NCBI GenBank assembly: GCA_900768805.1
Contig: CAAGEF010000278.1
Location: 1-21,354, forward strand
Source: Clostridia bacterium
GTDB taxonomy: Bacteria; Bacillota; Clostridia; TANB77; CAG-508
Direction: 5' to 3'
DNA: 21,354 bases
Position numbers and translations under genes: made by a program. Shown in pieces: positions 8,913 to 17,669 of this stretch. Position 1 is the stretch's first letter, and each line of letters begins with the position of its first letter. The notes beneath the pieces are model-generated. The model was not told the DNA's origin. It made no database searches and saw only the letters and a list, made by a program, of their open reading frames with translations.

Positions 8913-11900
8913 TTATTTTCTAAAATGTATTTTTGATTTTTTTCGTTTAATTGTATATGCCATACCAGTTGTTGTTAATATTGTTATTCCAAAAACCACT
9001 GTCCATATCATACCAGTTCTTACTTTTTCAATTTTTTGCTCTGTTTGAGATAAACCAGTTGGTTTACTAAATGTTACAAATTCTACAGATTCATCTGAAT
9101 CTATTTCTCCTGATCTACCATTACCAACAGTTGTTGCATAACTTGTTCTTCTACCATTCATAGATGAATAATTAATAATTTCACTTGCGTTATCAAACCT
9201 TAAATCCGCATGTTCCAATATATCTGCTGAAACTACTCTTTGTGTTACAATAGATATTGTTGCTCTAGTTTCTTCTTTTGGATTAGTTGTATTAGTATTA
9301 TCACTTTCAAACTCTGATTTTAAAGTTTGATTTGGTTTTGTAAATAAATATGTTGTATTATAAGCTTTAGTATTAAAATCATTTGTGTTATCATCTTCTG
9401 TTTCTAATTTATCATTTATATCAACACTTACTATTTTTCCTATACCTAATAAATTTCCTTCTTCTCCTTTAATACGAATTTTTGATGTAGAAAGTTCATT
9501 TTTAATTTCTTTTAGTCCAGCTTCAATATTTTCTATATCTTTTAAACTTTCAAAATCTGAAATCTGATTATTAGTACCACTCAATATATCAATTACAGCT
9601 TTATAATCTTCTGCATTTTCAAAATTCTTATTCCTCATAAAAGCATCCATTCCAATTTGATTTATAAACCTATATAAAATCTTATCTTGATAATTTCCTT
9701 TATATTTATCTATCATATAATTTGAAAGTCCTATTCCAAAAGAATTAGTAATTCCTTGTTCTAAATAATTATATGTCTTAAATTCATTTATCATGGTTTC
9801 ATACCATTGCGTAAATGCACTGTCACCATATGTTGATTGATACTCATCATACATTCTCAAATATTTATTAACTAGAATCATAATAAAATTCTCTGCAAAC
9901 GAATTTTGTTCTTCTGTTGTTAAAGTTGTTCCACTCATATCATAATTCTCTTTAAATAAATATGTTCCATTATTTAATAAATCTTGAATATCATCAATAT
10001 ATGTCCATTCATCAAAGTACACAGCTTCATCAAATTCCATTTCTCCATCTAAGTCATTTACAAATTGATTTACTTTAGCTTCAACTATAACATCCGAAAT
10101 ATCATCATCTGATTCAACTTTTCCAGAATAATATGTATTTCCTAGATATTGCTTATAATAATTTACATAATCTTTCTTTTGAGTTCTATATTCATGTGTT
10201 GAATCAAGCTTCAAATTATGTAACTCATTTTTCAAGTCATGAATTAAAGTATCTTTATCAAACATTGCTTCATCTATTGGAACCGTATTCTCAATATAAT
10301 TTGAATAAAAATTACTCATAGTTTCATGTTGTGCATATTCTAAAAATCTTCTTACTAAATTATTTTCATCTTGAATATAATAACTAATATCTGCAAATTC
10401 TTTACTATAAAAAGCAAAGTTTCCATTTCTAGTTCCTTGATAAAACTCGTAATAAGATTTCATTAAATAATAATACCAAACTTCGAATGATTCATATTTA
10501 TTATAGCTATCTACATATGCTTCTAAATTTTTAATTACAAAATTATTTTTTAAGTTTTTATATGTAGAATCATAATAATCCATTCCATAGTAATATATAG
10601 CATCTTGAAGGCTTGCTAAATATTCCGATTTAGAAATAATTTCATTTCCACTATATAAATTACTTCCTATCCTATCTAGTTCACTTGTATTATCTACATA
10701 AATACCATAAATAATATATAAAGTTGAACCTTGTAAGAAATCTTCATCAACACTTACAAACTTAAATCCTTTTGTAAAATCATAAGTTCCATTTGTATTA
10801 AGCTTATATGTAGAATCTACCATCTGAACATTTGAAAGACCTAAATTTGTTTTATTTTCATCAATTGTTTTATCTTCATTAAAGAAAATATCTAACCAAA
10901 CTTTATCTGTTGAAGTTACTATTTTAACTTCTTTTACATATTCTTTTAAAGTAAGCTCTGTTTCTGGTCTGTATTGAAGTCCAAAGCTTAAATTCTTTAG
11001 TTCATATTCTCCTCTTTCATTATATTTTATATATTGAATATCATTTTCATCAGTTGTTTCTGGATTATATTCTACTTTTTCAGTTCTTACATAAAATTCA
11101 ATAGAATCTGCAAACATATTAGTATTAGCAACCATAATTTTCGCTAAACTTTCATATATTGCGGCTTTAGCTTTATTAACTTTATTATCTTCATTATTTT
11201 CTTTAAAGTCATTTAATTTATAAGCTGATGCTAATATTTCACCTTTTTCATTATTGATATCAGTTGAGTATTGCATTACTTCTAATCTTCTTTGAGGATC
11301 ATCTATTGCATTAGAACCATTTGTGTCTTCTATATAATTAGTAATTCTATCTCTATATAATTTTACAACATCAGAGTATTCTAAACAGTCAGCAAATAGT
11401 GATAGCATATCCGTTTGCGGAACTGTTATAGTTCCTTTTTGAATATCTTGTCCTATTGCAGTGATAAACTTATAAGTTTCATTATTTTGATATTCTGGAC
11501 CATATATTGAACTGAAATAACCTCCAATTGAAAATCCATTAACAAAACCTTGTTCTAAATAACGATAACTCTTATATGCGTCTAACATATCTTTGTACCA
11601 TTTTTCAACTGAATCATATTCATAATATTTTAACAACCATTCTTGTAATAAATTTATTGTCCAAAGATTAACTGAACTGTTATTTATATTACTACTATTG
11701 TAATTTTCTAAAGCTTTATTTAACATTTTCGCTAAATTATAATAACTATCCTCTTCTCCGTCTAAATCAGATAAGGTTGTTGATTTATAATCTTGTCCAT
11801 TATATGTTAGCATATTATTTGTACTGTCATTTCCATATTCAAATCTTACAAAATATGTTCCTGGCGTAAAGCCTTTTAATTCATAAGCACCTTTTTCATT

Positions 11901-14900
11901 AGTTATATCTATTGTTTTTATTTTAGATTTAATTTCATCTGCTTCTATATATTGTGTTTCATCACTTAAGTCTATTTCATAATATAAATCATCGGATAAC
12001 TTTATTGTTTTATATAATTTTGCTGTAACATCTTCTACTAGAGCATCATGTTCTTCTTCTATTAGAGTATCATGTTCTTCTAGAGAACCATGTTTTTCTT
12101 CTACTATATTATTTCTTGCCTCTTTTATTTTTGTATCGTAATTAGAAGCACTTTCACTATATTCTGTATATAATCCATTTCCAATGTATTGTATATTTGT
12201 TTCATTCTCATTTTCATCAAGTTCTGAAGCTTTTTCACTTCTACAATCATCAAATACAATACCTAATATTGTTCTTTCTAGAGGGTCATCCGGATCGTCC
12301 GGATCATCTGGATCATCTGGGTCATCCGGTTCATCTGGGTCATCTGATGTAATAAATATAATTGTTCCTCTACAAGTATCATCTTCATCATATATACTTG
12401 CTTCTTCTCCAAAGAATTCTGAATAATTATTTACTAAATTATATAATCCGTCAAAATCTATTGGAGAGTTAGTTCCACTTGTTGCATCTTTATATATTTG
12501 CATAAAGAATTTATAAGTAAAATTATTTGGATAATTATTATATCCATATTCAGAATTGAACCATTCTGCTAAATTCATAAATGCATTTCCAAAGCCCTGT
12601 ACATATAGTAGATAATAATTTCTGTAATCTTCAATCATTGCAGTATACCAATCTTCTACTGATTCGTATTCTCCAAATCTATTTAAGTAATCATTATATG
12701 TATCTATAAGCCAGAAATTCTCAAAACTATCTCCAAAATCTCTTATAAGTTTACTTATAAATAATTCCTCAAAGTTATTTGAAATATACTCATGATCATA
12801 TTGTGCTGTTAATCCTACATTTCCTGGATTAGAATCTATATCTATATAACCAGCACCTTTACCAGCAATCTCTAAATTATCATCATATTTTTCGTTATTT
12901 TTATAATAATTTTCATCATTTATATAATAACTTGAATATGCATCGATTTCTAATATATGATTATACTTTTGATTCAATGTTATTGGAGCTAAATCTTCAT
13001 CTGATCTATTACAATCTACAAATGTAATATATATATCAACTTTTCCTGGATTTTTTCCTCCTTCTGATGGATTTGGAATTACTATTCCTGTTGAACCATC
13101 ATTTGGCCTTGCATACAGATGAGTATATTGGTCAGATTCCATATCTGATAAACTTTCTAGTGGTTTATATATAGAATCTGTAAAAATATCTAGTTCTACT
13201 TTATCACCATTTTGATCAATATAATATGCTCTTACTGTACCTATACTATCTTCATAAAACAAATCATTTGCGTCTGTTTTTTGTAATTTTATTGTATCAA
13301 CTTTACCCTCACTGTTTGTTTCAATTGTAAATTTATTATCAAGATATATTGCAATTTCATTAACTTCAACAATTACATTAGCATCTTCTATATTAGTAAA
13401 ATCATTTATATCTACATTTCCATTTGATAATGTTGCTTTATAAGTAACTTCAGTTGTAAGTTCACTTTCATCTTTTAAATAATCTCTTACAATTTCATTT
13501 TGATAATCAGTATATTTATAATAGTAATCTGAAGGATAAAATTCAAATTTTGCTTCTTCTCCTTTGCCATATTTATATCCTAAAGTATCTCCAAATACAG
13601 TAGTTGTTACATTATCTAAAGTTTCTGTTATACTTAAATCTAATTTATCTCTTTCAACTAATCCAAGATTTATATATTTTAAATATTCTGTATCGTAACG
13701 TGAATCTGTTATATTTTCAAACCATAAGCCATCTATTACTTCTTCTTGATTATCATCATATCTAATAAAACTATATGATTTTATTACATTTTTATTTTCT
13801 AATGAATAATTAGTTATTCTGTCACTTATAGAATATTCTGTATTATCAGATTTTGGAGTTTTATCGTAATTTAGTATTTTATCTGAATCTGATATTTCAA
13901 AATTTTCTGAACCATGGTTATAATAAATTGTTTTTAAAGAATCATTAAATTCTATTCTTCCAATTTCATCTTCTACTGATGAGTCAAGTTCTCTAGCATT
14001 AGAGTCTATTTTATAATCTGGCTTCAGATGATAAGCACCATCTGCATAAATCAAATTATCTTTTCCTGAATAAACAGTGCTTTGATATTCCACTCCATCA
14101 TAAGCATAAGTAATATATAAAGAATTTTCATATTCATTATCTTGGTTCGTTTTGAATATACGTCCAAAGGTATATAAACCACTATCATTTGTATATACTG
14201 TTGTATATCTATTTTCTTTTGAATTTTCATCTAACCCATTAAGTGTAACTTCAATTCCTTCTATACCTGGTTCACCTTCGTCTTTTAATCCATTTTTATT
14301 TGTATCTTCCCAAATATATCCTGACATAACCAAATCTTTTAGTTTTACAAAATCAGACGAAATAGTTTGAGGAATATTTAATTTTGTATCTATTGGTGTA
14401 TCTAAGATTTGTGAAATTATAACTTTATTATTTCTGTTAGTTATATTGGTTAATATAGCTTCATTTTTTAATGCTTCTAATTCCATATTGCTTCTTTGTA
14501 TTTCTACATCATATTTAAATTCGATATAATCTCCTGGTAGAAGCTCTATAGTCTCTGGGAAGGTTATTGCAAAAGAATCTGTATATTTATCTATTATAGA
14601 AGCGGAATAATCAGAATTTAATGTAATATTTTTTATTTCCCCATTTTGTTTTAATACACCTTCAAAAGACGCTTCATCTCTTTTTAATCCACCATCTAAA
14701 TAATCTAATATTGTACCAATATATACTTTTGCATCATTTAATTCGTTTTCATTTTTTTGGTTTTCTACTCTTATTGTATATGTAACTCTTTCTGTTTTTT
14801 CTACTGGGAATGGTTTGTTCTCTTTTTCCTCTTCTGAAAGATTTTTTCTATCTGTACCAAATTTTTCTAAATTTTCTTCATAATAATCTTCCAATTCGTC

Positions 14901-17429
14901 TGTTCTTTTTATTAATTCATTTTCAATATTTTGCTCCATCATAGTAGCATCATATCCACTTATGAATTTACTTGTTTTTACATTATATAGCTTTTCTATA
15001 CAATATTCAGTTGATTCCAATTTTCCATATATTTTTGTTTCTTCTGAATCCTCTGATTCAGCTACTAATTCATTATTGTTTTTATTTTTAGCAGAAATAA
15101 CTCGAGCGGTATTTAAAATCTGATTATTCAAAACATCTATTTCTTCATCAGTTAATGTTTTATTTACATTAAATAAAATTCTTATTATTGCTTTGTCACC
15201 TGGATTTAATTCTTCTATATTGTATGTTACCAAAGAATAATCTACAGATATAGTTTTCTCTATATCTATGTCTTGAGAAATATCTTCTATTATTGAATAT
15301 CTATCTAAATTTAACTCTAATTCCTCTTTATTAAATAAATCTTGAAGCTCTATATCTTTTATTATTGTTTCTCCATTATTTTCCAATTCTATTTGATATA
15401 ATAGTCTATCTCCATATTCAACATATACTGGTGAATCTTGTTTTTCTTGTTCTGAATAATTTGCTCTATCTTGTAATTCTTTTATTCCAGATTCTATAAT
15501 AGAATTTTTATCTACTGCAGAATATAAGAATTTGTTTATGTTTAATTGATAATTTTTTACGTAGATATCTACAGATGAACTTTTATTCCTATCATATAAT
15601 ATATTATTTCTATTATATACTTCCTGTATTGATGCTGTATTTTCAATTATTTGATATGAATTTGGATCTTCCATATTACCATATGAATCAACTTGATATT
15701 CAAAATAATATGTTACTTTGTTATTAGGATCTATTTTATTTATAGTAATGTCTATATATCCATTATTATTTCCATTTCTAACTTGAGAACTTGTTACTAT
15801 TGAAGTGTTTCCTGAATTAGTTACATTTTTTAAAACTAATCCTTCCGGTATATTTTCTCTAAATTTCACATTATATAAAGTTGAAACCGATTGCTCTGTT
15901 TTTCCTGCTGGAATAGGATTTGAAACCACGATTTTATATATTATAGTATCTCCATATTCAACCAAATTACTATCATCCATTACAGATTCGTTATTTATAT
16001 TTTCTATTGATTTATCTATCTGAACATCTAATGACTTCAAATATACATATTCATGTGATTTATTATTATCTATATTTGAATCTTCAATATTGATATATTC
16101 TTGTGGAACTTCAACTTCTGTTACTAATGGTGAATTACTAGCACTAGTTGTTTGTTTCTTATCTATATTGGTCATATAAAATACATCTGTTGAATTTCCA
16201 GCAGCCAACTGATACTTATTTAATAACATTGTGGTCAAATTCATATTAGAATAATTACTTTCTGTAATCCTCTTATCTGTTATCCAATTAGTATTCCATA
16301 TACTATTAATATATCTACTACCTGGTTGCATACTATATATATAGTCTGAAGCTGCCATATTTAAACCATCTGTCATACTATTTATTCTAACATTTGTTAT
16401 TTGGGCTTTACCATTTAGATTAGTTATTAGAATTCTATGTTTTATAATATCTCCATCTTCAACAAAAACTTTATTAGAAGATTTATTATAATCTGAAAAA
16501 TTTATTCTATTATATATATTATCAGAATTTTTATAATATACAGGTGCTTCTTTTTGTGAATCAGTCCACATTATATAGTCTTTCACTTCTATATCACAAT
16601 TATTATTTACTTTTATAGTTACATCTTTAGAATAAGTATATTCCTGACCATTATATATCGTTCTAGTTTGTGAATATCCACCATAACCAATCATATATCT
16701 AGCTTTATAAGCAGTATATTCATTTTTCACTTTTATTTCTTCAGGTATTGTTGTTCCTGATTCTGGATATATGTAGAATGATGTACCAGAAGGAATCTCA
16801 TATTTTCCAGAATTATTAGGAGCATAATTTGTTCCTGATGTAGAACTTATACTAAAATTCCCTGAAATACCTGAAAAACTTAATGTCGATTTCCAACCTG
16901 TTGTACTATCTGGATAAGTCAAAGTTATTGGACCAATTTTAGAATCAGAATAATTGACAGGAGAAGTGGTTGTATTAAGATTACCATTTGCTTTTATTTT
17001 TTTTACAAATTCCACATAATTTTCTGAATTATCATAATTACAATTAGTATATATATCGGTATAATAAACAGTTCCACTACTAGAATCTTTTTCCTTAAAA
17101 GAAATTTCAGATCCTATTTTTAATTGATTTCCATTATTTTGATCTGTATTTATCAATACTGCTAGAGTTTGAGCTGCATATTTGGCAACAATATTTGTAT
17201 TATTAGACTTATAAGCATAATATGATAAATTAGCAGCAGTAGTAGCATCTTGAAGAACTCCTGTCTCTTTTTTATGATTATAAGATTTGAATTTAGAAGG
17301 GTCATCATATCCGATATCTATTATATAATTATATTTAAGGTTACTCTTATTTAATGAATTGCTCCAGTGTAAACAAAGTATATGCCAATAATATGAATTA
17401 TCATACTCGGGTCCGATTAGCAGCTGCAT
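8913..17429 (-). CDS. Gene B body: giant thioester / SdrD_B / DUF11 surface protein with four helical inserts
   Basis: 2,838 codons from ATG 17429, but probably the continuation of the signal-peptide frame ending at 17401, because it has no export signal. Residue numbers are from ATG 17429. 1 to about 110: thioester-like, Cys19 in HILCLHW and Gln87 in KYAAQTLAVL (degenerate next to TQxAxW). 460-1000: DUF11-like repeats (EYGDTIIYKIVVSN, EYGDRLLYQIELENNGE). 1030-1100: SdrD_B (SGYIWEDTNKNGLKDEGEPG). 1462-1535: a segment with YNHILEIDAYS and DSNPGN. 1695-1715: DPD hinge. 1719-1890: split SdrD_B-like module (GIVFDDCRSEK, GFTPGTYFVRFEYG, YNGQDYKSTT). 2039-2260: AIDDPQRRLEVMQYS, FGLQYRPETELTL, DNTSELDRIGSNL. 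Helical modules sit near 1555-1670, 1905-2027, 2274-2380 and 2500-2617. 2804-2829: transmembrane helix, then KRKKSKIHFRK. No LPXTG. Likely a long cell-surface adhesin; ligand unknown. Confidence 0.88.
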   Translation of the reverse strand: MQLLIGPEYDNSYYWHILCLHWSNSLNKSNLKYNYIIDIGYDDPSKFKSYNHKKETGVLQDATTAANLSYYAYKSNNTNIVAKYAAQTLAVLINTDQNNGNQLKIGSEISFKEKDSSSGTVYYTDIYTNCNYDNSENYVEFVKKIKANGNLNTTTSPVNYSDSKIGPITLTYPDSTTGWKSTLSFSGISGNFSISSTSGTNYAPNNSGKYEIPSGTSFYIYPESGTTIPEEIKVKNEYTAYKARYMIGYGGYSQTRTIYNGQEYTYSKDVTIKVNNNCDIEVKDYIMWTDSQKEAPVYYKNSDNIYNRINFSDYNKSSNKVFVEDGDIIKHRILITNLNGKAQITNVRINSMTDGLNMAASDYIYSMQPGSRYINSIWNTNWITDKRITESNYSNMNLTTMLLNKYQLAAGNSTDVFYMTNIDKKQTTSASNSPLVTEVEVPQEYINIEDSNIDNNKSHEYVYLKSLDVQIDKSIENINNESVMDDSNLVEYGDTIIYKIVVSNPIPAGKTEQSVSTLYNVKFRENIPEGLVLKNVTNSGNTSIVTSSQVRNGNNNGYIDITINKIDPNNKVTYYFEYQVDSYGNMEDPNSYQIIENTASIQEVYNRNNILYDRNKSSSVDIYVKNYQLNINKFLYSAVDKNSIIESGIKELQDRANYSEQEKQDSPVYVEYGDRLLYQIELENNGETIIKDIELQDLFNKEELELNLDRYSIIEDISQDIDIEKTISVDYSLVTYNIEELNPGDKAIIRILFNVNKTLTDEEIDVLNNQILNTARVISAKNKNNNELVAESEDSEETKIYGKLESTEYCIEKLYNVKTSKFISGYDATMMEQNIENELIKRTDELEDYYEENLEKFGTDRKNLSEEEKENKPFPVEKTERVTYTIRVENQKNENELNDAKVYIGTILDYLDGGLKRDEASFEGVLKQNGEIKNITLNSDYSASIIDKYTDSFAITFPETIELLPGDYIEFKYDVEIQRSNMELEALKNEAILTNITNRNNKVIISQILDTPIDTKLNIPQTISSDFVKLKDLVMSGYIWEDTNKNGLKDEGEPGIEGIEVTLNGLDENSKENRYTTVYTNDSGLYTFGRIFKTNQDNEYENSLYITYAYDGVEYQSTVYSGKDNLIYADGAYHLKPDYKIDSNARELDSSVEDEIGRIEFNDSLKTIYYNHGSENFEISDSDKILNYDKTPKSDNTEYSISDRITNYSLENKNVIKSYSFIRYDDNQEEVIDGLWFENITDSRYDTEYLKYINLGLVERDKLDLSITETLDNVTTTVFGDTLGYKYGKGEEAKFEFYPSDYYYKYTDYQNEIVRDYLKDESELTTEVTYKATLSNGNVDINDFTNIEDANVIVEVNEIAIYLDNKFTIETNSEGKVDTIKLQKTDANDLFYEDSIGTVRAYYIDQNGDKVELDIFTDSIYKPLESLSDMESDQYTHLYARPNDGSTGIVIPNPSEGGKNPGKVDIYITFVDCNRSDEDLAPITLNQKYNHILEIDAYSSYYINDENYYKNNEKYDDNLEIAGKGAGYIDIDSNPGNVGLTAQYDHEYISNNFEELFISKLIRDFGDSFENFWLIDTYNDYLNRFGEYESVEDWYTAMIEDYRNYYLLYVQGFGNAFMNLAEWFNSEYGYNNYPNNFTYKFFMQIYKDATSGTNSPIDFDGLYNLVNNYSEFFGEEASIYDEDDTCRGTIIFITSDDPDEPDDPDDPDDPDDPDDPLERTILGIVFDDCRSEKASELDENENETNIQYIGNGLYTEYSESASNYDTKIKEARNNIVEEKHGSLEEHDTLIEEEHDALVEDVTAKLYKTIKLSDDLYYEIDLSDETQYIEADEIKSKIKTIDITNEKGAYELKGFTPGTYFVRFEYGNDSTNNMLTYNGQDYKSTTLSDLDGEEDSYYNLAKMLNKALENYNSSNINNSSVNLWTINLLQEWLLKYYEYDSVEKWYKDMLDAYKSYRYLEQGFVNGFSIGGYFSSIYGPEYQNNETYKFITAIGQDIQKGTITVPQTDMLSLFADCLEYSDVVKLYRDRITNYIEDTNGSNAIDDPQRRLEVMQYSTDINNEKGEILASAYKLNDFKENNEDNKVNKAKAAIYESLAKIMVANTNMFADSIEFYVRTEKVEYNPETTDENDIQYIKYNERGEYELKNLSFGLQYRPETELTLKEYVKEVKIVTSTDKVWLDIFFNEDKTIDENKTNLGLSNVQMVDSTYKLNTNGTYDFTKGFKFVSVDEDFLQGSTLYIIYGIYVDNTSELDRIGSNLYSGNEIISKSEYLASLQDAIYYYGMDYYDSTYKNLKNNFVIKNLEAYVDSYNKYESFEVWYYYLMKSYYEFYQGTRNGNFAFYSKEFADISYYIQDENNLVRRFLEYAQHETMSNFYSNYIENTVPIDEAMFDKDTLIHDLKNELHNLKLDSTHEYRTQKKDYVNYYKQYLGNTYYSGKVESDDDISDVIVEAKVNQFVNDLDGEMEFDEAVYFDEWTYIDDIQDLLNNGTYLFKENYDMSGTTLTTEEQNSFAENFIMILVNKYLRMYDEYQSTYGDSAFTQWYETMINEFKTYNYLEQGITNSFGIGLSNYMIDKYKGNYQDKILYRFINQIGMDAFMRNKNFENAEDYKAVIDILSGTNNQISDFESLKDIENIEAGLKEIKNELSTSKIRIKGEEGNLLGIGKIVSVDINDKLETEDDNTNDFNTKAYNTTYLFTKPNQTLKSEFESDNTNTTNPKEETRATISIVTQRVVSADILEHADLRFDNASEIINYSSMNGRRTSYATTVGNGRSGEIDSDESVEFVTFSKPTGLSQTEQKIEKVRTGMIWTVVFGITILTTTGMAYTIKRKKSKIHFRK
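9580..9930 (-). repeat. Helical module copy 4 in gene B
   Basis: About residues 2500-2617. Core pattern: NKYLRMYDEYQSTYGD, FTQWYETMINEFKTYNYLEQ, GITNSFGIG, YKGNYQDKILYRFINQIGMD. It shares WYxxMI, YNYLEQG, NxFxIG and YRFIxQIGxD with copy 2. Aromatic and amphipathic spacing suggests alpha helices. No family recognised. Confidence 0.75.
10290..10610 (-). repeat. Helical module copy 3 in gene B
   Basis: About residues 2274-2380. Core pattern: LEAYVDSYNKYESFEVWYYY, LMKSYYEFYQGTRNGNFAFY, then NNLVRRFLEYAQHE. The most diverged copy: it keeps YESxExWY, YYEFYQG and RFL but loses the IGxD end. It follows DNTSELDRIGSNLYSG, a strand of the beta scaffold. Confidence 0.65.
11350..11720 (-). repeat. Helical module copy 2 in gene B
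   Basis: About residues 1904-2027. Core pattern: LLQEWLLKYYEYDSVEKWYK, DMLDAYKSYRYLEQGFVNGF, SIGGYFSSIYGPEYQNNETY, KFITAIGQDI. It lies between YNGQDYKSTT and AIDDPQRRLEV, two pieces that look like adjacent parts of one SdrD_B-like unit, so the module appears inserted. Confidence 0.75.
12034..12102 (-). repeat. 24-bp tandem repeat encoding EEHDxLxE
   Basis: Copies at 12034-12057 and 12058-12081 differ at two bases, and a shorter diverged copy lies at 12082-12102. They encode the charged run GSLEEHDTLIEEEHDALVED inside the split SdrD_B-like module of gene B. In-frame (8 codons per unit), so copy number can change without breaking the gene. Confidence 0.8.
12283..12345 (-). repeat. Seven 9-bp tandem repeats encoding a DPD hinge
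   Basis: Seven consecutive 9-mers of plus-strand form GGNTCRTCY encode DDP-type triplets (DDPDEPDDPDDP and so on) at about residues 1695-1715 of gene B. It is a rigid acidic linker between the first helical module region and the split SdrD_B-like module. It is locally GC-richer than its surroundings and a likely slippage site. Confidence 0.92.
12410..12775 (-). repeat. Helical module copy 1 in gene B
   Basis: About residues 1553-1670. Core pattern: NDYLNRFGEYESVEDWYTAM, IEDYRNYYLLYVQGFGNAFM, FNSEYGYNNYPNNFTYKFFM, QIYKD. It lies between DSNPGNVG and EDDTCRGTIIFIT, two parts of the beta scaffold. It shares YESVExWYxxM, QGFxNxF and TYKF with copy 2. Confidence 0.75.
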
Positions 17430-17649
17430 CTACTCCTATTTCTGCTCTCTTACCAACAACTTCATTAGGATCAAAAGTAAAGTAATTACTAGCATGTGAA
17501 ACTTCATCTACTGTAAGTTTATTACCAGCATCATCTACTATATACTCATCATCATTAATATTTATAGAAACAGCATAGCAAGCAATAACTATACTAATTA
17601 ACAATATAAACATTATAAATAATTTTACTATGCCATTTCTTTTTTTCAT
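17401..17649 (-). CDS. N-terminal fragment of gene B with signal peptide
   Basis: 82 codons from ATG 17649, six bases after AAAGGAG. Residues 1 to about 28 are a signal peptide or signal anchor (MKKRN, hydrophobic core, CYAVS). The mature part contains SHASNYFTFDPNEVVGKRAE then IGVDAAANRTRV and ends at TGA 17403-17401. The 2,838-codon frame begins within it at 17429, one base out of phase. Since that frame has no export signal and this one has nothing else, they are best read as one gene of about 2,900 codons with a one-base insertion between 17430 and 17403, possibly in the CCC run at 17409-17411. Gene A ends 20 nt upstream. If the break is real, the giant is not exported. Confidence 0.85.
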   Translation of the reverse strand: MKKRNGIVKLFIMFILLISIVIACYAVSININDDEYIVDDAGNKLTVDEVSHASNYFTFDPNEVVGKRAEIGVDAAANRTRV

Positions 17650-17655
17650 ATGTTT

Positions 17656-17662
17656 CTCCTTT
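17656..17662 (-). promoter_or_regulatory. Ribosome binding site of gene B
   Basis: AAAGGAG, six bases before ATG 17649 and just after the stop of gene A. It supports ATG 17649, not ATG 17429, as the true start of gene B. Confidence 0.88.
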
Positions 17663-17669
17663 CTTTACA

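Noticed and set aside
9060..9090. FSKPTG as a sortase motif in gene B
   Set aside because: It lacks the LPXTG core and is separated from the membrane helix by about 20 residues.
12034..12345. CRISPR-like short repeats
   Set aside because: The units are contiguous, in frame, without unique spacers, and inside a coding sequence.
12184..12426. Plus-strand ORF with a Ser-Ser-Gly repeat
   Set aside because: It is the antisense reading of the DPD hinge repeat of gene B; no ribosome binding site.
17429..17437. ATG 17429 with AGGAG as a genuine separate start
   Set aside because: Spacing is only 3 nt, the resulting giant would have no export signal despite a C-terminal membrane anchor, and a complete signal-peptide frame with an ideal ribosome binding site lies just upstream. 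Not fully excluded.
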